The position numbers were made by a program, and so were the translations under genes. Shown here one piece after another: positions 51,445-64,000 of a stretch of 64,000 bases of DNA. The notes under the pieces are model-generated. The model was not told the origin of the DNA. It saw only the letters and a list, made by a program, of their open reading frames with translations, and ran no database searches. The DNA comes from Hermodice carunculata (Eukaryota; Annelida; Polychaeta; Eunicida; Amphinomidae): contig OZ026624.1 in assembly GCA_964020975.1 (NCBI GenBank), forward strand, positions 33,171,850-33,235,849. The letters run 5' to 3'. How positions within the stretch are numbered: position 1 is the first letter of the stretch; the number at the start of each line of letters is the position of its first letter.

Positions 51445-52169
51445 CATTCCATCATTTCTGAAATTCCAAAAGTCTTTTCAAAATTTAATTTCGCCATATG
51501 GTGAGAATCTGTATTTTATTAAACGCAGGTTGATGATCCGCTACTTGGGTTCTCCTTGTAAGGTGGGCTTGTTATCCTTGGGTGAATTTGATTGGTCAAA
51601 TAGAAGGTAGGAGATGGGTTAAATACTATAATGACTAAGATTATTTGATCGGTAATGTGCAGGAAGGTTGATTGATCAGTAATGTGTATGAACTTTATGC
51701 ATCTGAAACCAGGATACATTGACGCACGACAACAAAGAAATGTCATCCAGTTCTTAATCAACACAACTGCCATGCCAACATGCTTACACTAGTCCTGAAA
51801 TAATTGCAGCTTTAAATTGCACTATTCAAATTGCTTTGGAAGCTTTAAAAGAAGTTGAAAACATGGAATTCAGGGAATACTAAGTGCTAAGAATGAGAGC
51901 CAGAAACACTGTATTTGCTATTTATATAAACATACCCTCAAGTGGCAGACAAACTACAGACACGGATGCACAGGCAAGCAGGTTTTAAAGTAGCTGCCAA
52001 GTAAAAAAATGTGAAGTAAAATACTCTAGCATAATAAATGTAATCACTGTTCACAAATATTTTAATAGTCTTACCTGAGATTAGGTATATATAATTGTGG
52101 ATATGATACTATACAAACTCAAAAGCAAATCATATAAGTTTCGTTCAAAAAGAAATATTTTACAATAGC
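51442..52169. other. No recognised gene
   Basis: Unique AT-rich DNA. The - frame 51519-51773 has no motif. Confidence 0.5.
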
Positions 52170-52330
52170 GTGTTACTAAATCGACCATTCCAAAATGCAC
52201 ATGGGATGCCAGCTGCAATGGTATCCATGATGGTGCCTGAATGAAAGCTTGGTTTGCATTGAATGCAAATTTAGTATTATGATATCAATTCAGAACACAT
52301 CCATTTTCCCAAACCCAGCAATGAAAAAAA
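52170..52330. mobile_element. Partial copy of the TTAA MITE family
   Basis: Shares gcctgaatgaaag-t-ggttt, atatcaattcagaacac and cagcaatgaaa blocks with 27.16-27.26 kb and 12.35-12.44 kb. Ends are not preserved. Confidence 0.5.
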
Positions 52331-52599
52331 AAATGATGGACCCCCCTCACAATGAAGATAAAAGTAAACAGTCCATCACCAAAGATCAATGTTTCTATTT
52401 AAGGCGGGAGCATGCCATATGCAGATTGTAGTTTTGATCTTGATTTACAAGGATCAAGGACTATTATAACCGAATACAGCACATGCAATTGTACTGGATT
52501 AAATACAATGAACTGGGGCCTGGCAATCTTGGCATTCACGCATACCAACCTCATTGAACCATTCTCTCTGTTTTTTAAAAAGGAGATTTTGGTGTAGTG

Positions 52600-55500
52600 A
52601 ATATGTGCGTTTTCCATTCTTGGCTAGGTGCCATCGGCGGTCCATGTAGAACTGATGGTAATGTCAGGTGCACATGCACTCCGTATCGCCCTGCCTCTTT
52701 TGGGCACCATTACTTGCCTTGCAAGTTGAAGCTCCATTAACTTTTGTTCATACTCACTGTTTTTTGTGCTTATGCATGATCTATTCTGTGGAAAATCTTT
52801 TTTGAGTGGTCCAACAACTTCTGAGATACCTGGACAGCTGAATTCTGTGATTGGATACCACTGAAATAGTAAGTGCGAAGTTGGTCATTCAACTTGTTCT
52901 TAGATTTTTCAAGATAGCATCTTGGCAAACAGACTGCAGGGAGAGGGAAAGCAGTGCACACCAGGTTACTGTTCCCTCTCTGAGGCAGTCTAATGGTGTT
53001 GATCCTGATACCACTTTATCTACATCCTTGTCCTCGTTGGATTGGGGACAAAAGTTGGATTCCAGGAGCCACTGTATTGCAGCTTGCAAGGAACATCCAC
53101 ACTGATATGTTTGTCACCTGCAGTTGGATTAAGTTTACTCTCTGATCGAACTTGCAAATTCTGTCAGGACTGGGGACAGGACAAATGTCTGCTCTGTGGG
53201 CAAGCATGGAGGAAGAGGGACTGTGCTAGGTATAGCCCGCAGGTTGCAAGGGCTGCCAAATGCCAAGCTGAGATGTTTGACTCTGTTGAGTCCTCACCAA
53301 TGACTCCCCATGAGAAATAGCGTAGACTTGCTTTGGCTTGGCCCTCTTCTCATGTGCCTAATGGGTCTAAGAGTAAAGATATATGACTTGCTCTGGCTCA
53401 TCCACAGTTCCCAAACACAGACCTTTTTTTTCTTCAGATTCTCCTTGGGCAAAGGGTAAGAGGCGTCAGAGTTGAAAGTCTAGTAGTAAGAGAACTCTTC
53501 TTGGAGATCCCAAATGGACAGCTTTGTCCCAACTGACTTCCAAATCTGCTCATGGCAGCAATCAAAAAGGTAGCCCATGCCTTAGAGGCTTGTCCCAGAG
53601 TATGATACAGCAGGCTGAAATGTTGCACCCATTATTTGCCCCTCTCAGGAGACTGTTTCGTCTTCACAGTCTGCTCTGAAGAAGTCTGCCAAGCGACAGC
53701 AGCAGCTGTTGAGATACTGTCCTCCAGGCCCAAACACTCAGACAGAGAGCAACCTCCCAAACTGGTGCATCTGGAGGGGAAACTTTTTGAGTACCTACCC
53801 CTGTATTCCAGAGCCCCAGCCAGTTTAAGTGCTCAGACCTTTAGCCCAGAGTGCCAGCTAAGGCACTGGTGCCTCTGTTGGCTCCCCAAGCTCTGAGAGC
53901 TCGGGTGGCAAAGTGGGCCTTTGGCCCCAGCGGCGTCTGCACCTCTGGCCCAGGCAGAACCCCCTGTTCTCCTGACAGTAGCACTGGCAGTCCCTCCTAC
54001 ATCTCCAGCGGCTTTGCCATGGAGTGAGCAGTTGGCAATCCCACTGGTCCTTACATTAGAGTGGGTACCCTGTCTTACTCTCTTGAGCGGCAGGTGGACC
54101 ATGAGCTCTGTGAGGATCAACGGTTTTGTGAGGAAGCTCAGTCTTTTTCTGCATTGGCCACCACTACAGTAACTGTCACTGAGTCTGAGCAGACTCAGTC
54201 AGTGGAACAGCTTGCTGCTTGTACTTTGAGTCAGCTCTCTCGCCAGCCTCAGGTCAGGCTCTCAGGCCTCAGGCTCTGAACTCCCCCCAAACCCCTCCTG
54301 TCTGCAGATTGCTCACTCTGTGGCAGCTGAGGTCCAGGGTAGTGGCCTGGTGGGGTCTCAGTGAGATCCCCCTGGCCTGCCGACTTCTCACCCTGTGGTC
54401 TCAGAGATCTTTGCATATAAGTTTCCCTTGCCTTCCATCTTTCTCCCCTCATTGGAGGAGCAAGTGGAGGCAGGTCTGTGGTGAGGACTACTTCTGCAGA
54501 GGTGCTCGCTACCCCTATGCCTGGAGTGGTGATGGATCCCCTGCTTCACAACATCTCAGCCCATTGCCCTCGGACAATTTGCTGTTTGATGAGGCCTCAG
54601 GCTTCCGTGCTCCACTCATGAGTCTGGAGTCTTCAGACCTGGACAACGAGGCAGAGGATGAGCTGCTGATGTCAAGTTCATCTGATGCCAGATCTTGACC
54701 CAGGTCGAAAGCTCATCAGTCACGCTGTTCATGCTCTGACAAGTGAAGAGAGCCAGCAACCATGGGCTCTGCAGAGTCCTTGGCTTCTGCCCGCATGGAC
54801 ATGGCACCTCCACCCGCAAAGGGCTTTGACCAAGTCAAAGCTCTTATTTAGAGCCTGTTTGGTGACCAAGCTGTGATGGCGCCGGTGGACAAGAGTTCAG
54901 GCACTGTTGCGCTGTCATGCCTGGGCCTGTCTCTGGAGAACATGCATCAACGTAAGCCCATATTTTGTTCACCCTTTGTAGCTGAGTTCTATGATCAGCT
55001 CACAGCCACAATTCATGACACACATGTTTCCATCGAGCCGCTAACATCTGGCTACTTAAGGCAGGGGTGACTCCTCATTAAGCCAGATGTCCAGGGAAGG
55101 TGGTACTCCGCTCCAGAGCAGATTTTCCCATTGGATTCACTGCCAGTGGACTTAGACTGGGAGAGGTGCAACATTCGGAAGCTGCAAAACCCATCGTGCT
55201 ATCTGCAGAGGCCTTTAAGCGATTGGACAAAGATGCCCGAGACTCTTTCCTTGCACCATCCTACTCAGACATGTCATTGGCAGTTTTGGAATCTCTCCTT
55301 GAGGAATTCAAGGGCTTCATTCACATCATGGAAGCGGTGTGAAACTGTGTAGACCAGGTGAATACATTGTCTTGAGCTATTGATCACCAGGTGCAGACCA
55401 CTTGCACACTGGAGGCAAACTTTCATTTCCTATGCAGGAACACTTACCTCCAGGGTCAAAAGTTGCCTGATCCGAAGTTTTGGAGAGCCCACATGGGGCT

Positions 55501-58500
55501 CCCCTTCTCTGGACCTCTGTTTGGAAGAGAGATGGAGGAAGTGGTATGCGGCACAATGAGAGTCTATCACAGACAATTTGTTCGTCCTTAACATCCTGAG
55601 ACATGAATACATGCTGCATTTCGGTGAAAACAGCCCTCTGCTTGGCCAAGAACCTTGGTGGCTCACTGCACCCACCTTACAACCCAAAGCATGCATTTTT
55701 TAACACAGCTCAGATGCCTTGGAGCAAGCACACCATAGGGCTGGTTGAGGACCAAGGTTATTCCGGCTTCTACAACCTACTGTTCCTTGTCCCCATGCAG
55801 GGTGGAGGATGGCACCCAGTCATAGACATCTTGACTCAGGACACCTATCTGGAAGTCCCACCCTTTCCGATGCAGACACCCCAGCTGGTGGCATTCGCGG
55901 GGCAAATATACCAGTTTAGGGTGCTTCAGTTGGGTCTTGCTTTGGCACCTCTGGTGTTTACCAGGTTCACACAAACAGTTGCTGCTTACCTACACCACTC
56001 AGCCATTCACATTCATGTGTACCTGGAAGATTGGCTTATCCAGGGGTTTCAGCACCTAGATCTGTAAGCCTACATCTGTCGCCCTTCAGAGGACAGGTGG
56101 GACGGACTGTAGTCTCTGCTCAGGCCCTTTTTTGACCGGCAAGATCTTCTCGACACAACAATGGCTTGCCCTGCTGTGCTCCCTGTCCTCAATGGACTCC
56201 AAAGTCCCATTGGGCCACCTCCACCATTGTCCCTTGTAGCTGGCGCTGTGAGGCAGATGGACCATAGACCAAGGCTATCACACCCAAGTGCCAATCCTCA
56301 TCGAGGATCAGCCACACCTTCAGTGGTAAACTGTCAGGGAGAATGTCATGAGAGGACAGTTGCTTAATTGAGCTTTTTATGGGCCCAGTTTACCATTTAC
56401 ACAGACTTTTCTCGGTCCGGGTGGGGAACCAATGTGGAGAGTCAGACGCCATCGGGCCCTTGGCCCGCATCATTCACAGCTCACCACATATACTGGTTGG
56501 AACTGGAGGTGATATGCTTGGTGCTGCTCCACTTCTGAGACCTGGTGGAGCACAAAAATGACCTCATAATGTGTGACAACAGGACCATGCTAGCCTACCT
56601 TAACAGGCAAGGCGGGATGTGGTCCCGGAAGCTGGTGGAGTTGGGGGATGCATCATCAGATGGGGTTATGATCAGAATAACCGCATACAAATGAGGCACG
56701 TCCCAGGACATGCAAATGTCCTGGCTGATCAACTCTCAAGGAGAGGTCAGCCAGTAGGGATGGAGTGGTCACTCCACCCCAGGGTAATTCAGGCCATGTG
56801 GGCACATTGGGGGACTCCACACTTGGATCTGTTTGTGACTCGTCATGACACAAATCTTCCAGCTCCTGTCCCAGACTCCCAAGCCCTAGCTGTGGATGCC
56901 TTAGCCATGAATTGGAGCAACCTGTGAGCATATGCCTTTCCACCTTGCCAGATCCCTATGAGGGCACTGTGCAAGCTTCCATCCCACAATTGAAATCTGA
57001 TCCTGGTTGCCCCTCCCCCCCCCCCCCCCCCCCGAGCAATTGCTCAGCAGACCTCATGGAAGTGAGCGTCGAGCTTCCGCTATGATTACAGGCATGGCCA
57101 AAACTTCTGCTTCAGCTGTGGATGAGCATATTCTATCGGAATTTTCAAGTGCTCAACCTTCACGCATGGGAGTTTCTCACAGCACATTGGTGACAGAGGA
57201 TTCTCGGAGTTGGTCTCAGATAGAATTGCCAAGGGAGGCTTCAATCTCCTTCTCTAATTGTTTACTTGGCTCGATGATAGCTGTTTTCCAACTGGTGCGC
57301 CAGTAGGAGAATTCGCCCTTTAGTTCTGCGTATTTTGGACATTGACAACTTCCTGTTATATCAGTTGGAAGTCTTAGGCAAGAGCTTGAGAACAGTGGAG
57401 GGGTTTCGACCAGCTATCTCCTCTACCCTTGCCAGCCTCTTATATGTGCACATCGGTAGCAATCCTTCTCTTTCCATGCTCATTGCATCCTTCTACATTG
57501 ACAGGCCAGCAATGTGACAGGTCATGCCCAGGTGGGACCTACCGCTGGTTTTAGTCATGCTGAAGAAGTGGCCCTTTGAGTGCCTTGAGGACCCCAAGCA
57601 GGTTTCCCTCAAGTATAGGATGTGGCAGACTTGTTTTCTATTAACACTTGCTTCAGGGGCTAGGAGATGTGAGATTCCATGCTCTAGCTCATGACCATCT
57701 CCAATAGTCACCTGACCACTCCCAGGTGACCCTGGGGCCTCACTTGGGCCACCTTGCAAAGGACCAGGTGGCGTAAGATCTGAGTACGGCCCTTAAGGGT
57801 TTTACCCTCCCTGTGATGTATGCTGCAATTCCTCTTGAGGAGAGAGCCCTGTGCCCAGTAAGAGTTTTTTGCTGGACAGACTCAGATGGAGGTCTGGCCT
57901 CCTTCCATCACTGAGTAACCCACTAAAGGAGCAAGTTTGCAGAAACATGGTTTCACTGCGGATTAAGTAGATGACCCTTAAGGCCTATGAGACCTCACTG
58001 GATAGGTTGTAGGTGTTAAAGCTTGTCTCTGCCAGAGCTGATGAGGTGCGAGCCTTTAATGCCTCCTGGCGCACCCTGCAGAACATTGTGGTTGCTGACA
58101 TTTCACATCCCTACCAATGGCAATCGTCCACGACTTTCATGAGGATGGCATGTGTGCCTTTGCAGGTGTAAAAGGCTCCTTTGTTTAGGCTCTGATACTG
58201 GTTTGTAATGCCTTCCAGATGCCATCAGAGCTACCACCTTGCTCCAGCTTATTTTGCACTCGTGTTTGAATCTGACATAGGCCTATAGTCAGCAAATTTT
58301 AAGTGGGCATTTTAGGGCTTCTTGCCTAGTAGGCCTAATCTTGGACAGTATCAGGCAACTTGTTCGGATGCCCTGGTATGTTGCCAGCTTGACACGGGAA
58401 TCACTGCCCACTGAACCATATACTGTCCCCTGGCGCCTGCCAGTTTTGTGACTAGGGCCTGTTAGATCATCAGGGCTGATGGAGCTGAAACTGATAATGT

Positions 58501-58700
58501 CTACCCAGGAGGCTGACAGTTGTCATGTTGGCAGGTGAGCACTGGGGGATTCAGTGCAGTCCCATGTAGGTTGGTAAGGAGGGTCTCTAGTTTAGGTCAG
58601 ATTCTACTGTGGGCAGTCTCATCTCCACATAGCTCTCAGGTTTTCCTTCAGTCCTCACCCCCTCACACGGACTAATGGTTTCCCCCAAGCTGCCAGTCCC
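52600..58700 (+). mobile_element. Fossil DIRS-type retrotransposon (tyrosine-recombinase class)
   Basis: A GC-richer block of about 6 kb on the + strand. In order: a Gag-like region (about 52.85-55.35 kb) with a Cys-rich piece near 53.15-53.22 kb, a reverse transcriptase region (about 55.4-56.1 kb), an RNase H region with the typical VPGHANVLADQLSR block (about 56.4-56.9 kb), and a tyrosine recombinase region (about 57.3-58.2 kb) with an LASGARRCEI block. The order Gag-RT-RNase H-YR is that of DIRS1-like elements, which lack an integrase of the LTR type. The element is broken, with well over five interruptions, so it is an old copy. Terminal repeats were not found and the ends are approximate. 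A C-rich homopolymer (57007-57034) has grown inside it. Confidence 0.85.
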
Positions 58701-61891
<3,191 letters not shown>

Positions 61892-61969
<78 letters not shown>

Positions 61970-61970
61970 C
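61892..61970. repeat. (CA)n(TA)n microsatellite
   Basis: About 28 CA units followed by about 11 TA units. Confidence 0.97.
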
Positions 61971-63468
61971 TTAAAATGATGCACGGCGTTGCTTCAGAAC
62001 ACAATCCATACGTTGTTTACTTTGCTTTGTTTAAATTTATCTGTAGGGTTTATACCGGGCAAATTGAAACTGAAATTGTGTGTACCGTCAGGCAACTAAT
62101 GACCAAAATCAACGACATTTAGGACAGTTTTAACATCACTTGCAGCTGTCTACAATATTAGACACAGGCTGAACAAAATCGTGCCCTTTTTCAAATTTTT
62201 GCTTTGCAATCTTATCGTCTGTAATGATGGAATGCAATTTTCGATAAACAGATTAGCATAGATTAGGCGACATGTATCTCTGCCATGTACACACTGAGCT
62301 ATCAGTTGTCTGGAACATGACACATTTAAGCACGTGCTCTAATGTCAAATGTGTATTCACAAACTGTGAGACTGTCAATAGGACAGAATCATCTATTGCA
62401 GTACACACAGCAACTCAACACTGTATATTAACATCCACTACTTCCAGTAAATTGATTCTCAAGTCTCATATACTTTCGACTCGACTATTTTCATTTTTAA
62501 TTCCTAATATGTGTGTGTCGATAATGTCAAAGTGACCAGACAAATATATTTGCTGGGCATCATTATTCGTGCTTTACGGCAGACAAATTGTCTCTTGGAC
62601 GACAGGAGATGGGAATGTATATGCGTTTCTTTTGGCACATTTGATACAAATAAGAGGCAACTTAATATTAACAATCCTTGAGGATGCCACATAGCACCTA
62701 ATGATAAACAGTGGGATTAACCAATATTTGGGCAAAGATTAAAAGTTCCACATATTTCTGCACAAAAACAGTTTGAGAGAAAACGTGAGAAATCGCAAAT
62801 TTGAAGCTTGACGATCTTTTATGCAACACTTGGGAAATAAAGTGTTTGCATGGTTCTGTCTATGTATATAAATCGTCCTTTGGCACATGGTTTACAGTAT
62901 GTAATGCAATGCACCTTGCCACATAACAGAAGATTTTGCACATTTTATTCAGCTTTGAACCGCATTAACTCCTGATATTAAAGTTAACATCTTGCACAGC
63001 AATATGAATTATTATATATCATTATTCCAACTACGCTACCAACCTTTAGCTCTGAACATTTCGTATTCTAACTATCTTTCTTTGACAGCAGTATTAACAG
63101 AAAAGGAGTGATACTGGGAACATTTGTGTGCCAGACACGTTCGACACACGATGGGTCATATAGAAGAAGAGTATAATTGGAAGTCCTATGCCTCGTTGTG
63201 CTCTTCAGTCTTAAGCTCCGCTTGCCACAAGCAAACCGACCTTGAGTTATTGATGTTGTTGCACACCATAAACTTAAATCGTTCCAACTGCTTAAGCTGT
63301 GCCTTTATCAACTCAAGCAACGCGCAAGCGGGAACACTCATTTATGTTTTATTTGTAACAACATAATGGATAACCCTGTCAATAACATTTGCTCATTCAA
63401 TAAGGGCATATAATTCAGTTTTTGAGTATACATGGTCTTTATACTGATAGGCATGATTGAGAAAGGGG
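61971..63468. other. No recognised gene
   Basis: AT-rich DNA. Frames of 60-87 codons without motif. Confidence 0.5.
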
Positions 63469-63686
63469 ATCAAAAAAAAAAAACAAAAAAAAACAAAAAA
63501 AAAAACAAATCATACAAAAAATACAAAAAAAACAAAACAAAACAAAACAAAAAAAAAAAAAAACCAAAAAAAAAAAAAAACAAATCATACAAAAAAAACA
63601 AAAAAAACAAAAAAAACAAAACAAAAAAAAAACAAAAAAAAACAAAAAAACAAACAAACAAAACAAAACAAAACAAAACAAAACAG
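63469..63686. repeat. (AAAAAC)n-like A-rich tract
   Basis: About 218 bases of A runs broken by C, with inner duplicated 'aaatcatacaaaaaa' blocks, showing growth by local duplication. Confidence 0.95.
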
Positions 63687-64000
63687 AACCCACAAAGGCA
63701 GCTTTATGCAATTCACATTTTATTCTAATGGAATTATAACCAATTATATAAATACCCGCTGTTAGTTTCGGACTTCTATCACCTATCATGGTAACCTTGC
63801 CCACTAAGCTCCATCTTTAAGGTGGAAGCTGTGAAGCTAGGGCGCAGTGAGACTGGCAACTTTGGATCGCAATTACCCATTTAATTATTTCACCAGTACA
63901 TTAAACTTATATGTTTTCCGATTACTACATATCCATAGATTTGCATCCATGCAGTTTTTTTGCTGGATCGGAATTTTTTTAGATTTTACGGCATTCTTTC
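63687..64000. other. No recognised feature
   Basis: Short unique end of the window with nothing recognised. Confidence 0.4.

Noticed and set aside
57007-57306. Frame starting with a Pro run as a proline-rich protein
   Set aside because: The Pro run is a C homopolymer inside the fossil DIRS-type element.

Overview
The window is AT-rich nuclear DNA of a metazoan, most likely a marine invertebrate. The evidence is the large number of decayed retroelements (CR1-like LINEs with coiled-coil/SGNH/endonuclease/RT parts, a Penelope-like reverse transcriptase, a DIRS-type element), TTAA-flanked MITE-like repeats, long pure microsatellites (TA, ATC, CT, GATA, ATCA, TATG) and gene-like pieces with plausible splice sites. 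Bacterial operon structure is absent. I cannot fix the phylum from sequence alone; mollusc, echinoderm, hemichordate, amphioxus and brachiopod genomes all carry such elements. I found no intact host gene.

Layout. 1-5.3 kb: LINE 3' ends (1085-1417 on +, 1737-2333 on -) and otherwise featureless DNA. 5.3-10.8 kb: a reverse transcriptase on the - strand (6688-8718, one interruption) inside roughly 700-bp inverted repeats (5335-6040 and 10140-10836), with a duplicated 3' end and a foreign LINE fragment inside. 10.8-15.5 kb: a small TTAA-type MITE relic (12199-12446) and about three copies of a roughly 525-bp tandem repeat. 16.6-18.5 kb: a - strand LINE with SGNH-like and endonuclease parts. 19.5-24.2 kb: two + strand copies of one LINE family, separated by an AGGTCA-rich array of about 136-bp units that ends in a Helitron-like hairpin plus CTAG.

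27-30.1 kb: a TTAA-flanked MITE (27027-27257), a near-perfect 100-bp tandem duplication, two weak exon-like stretches, and a fragment of a widespread invertebrate protein family (HEEADTR / DTDV / GCDTT motifs) with a good splice donor, all on the - strand. 31.8-41 kb: dense microsatellites and one decayed LINE (37.47-39.12 kb). 42.0-42.9 kb: a LINE C-terminal end. 46.7-48.0 kb: a LINE 5' part with coiled coil, SGNH-like segment and start of endonuclease. 52.6-58.7 kb: a GC-richer fossil DIRS-type element (Gag-like, RT, RNase H, tyrosine recombinase regions, all broken). 58.7-64 kb: microsatellites and DNA with no recognisable feature.

No pathway is encoded. The window reads as a transposon graveyard between, or inside an intron of, host genes. 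The points most worth a second look are the RT element flanked by long inverted repeats, the AGGTCA array with a Helitron-like terminus, the TTAA MITE family, and the DTDV/GCDTT fragment. All calls come from reading by eye; no alignment was run.
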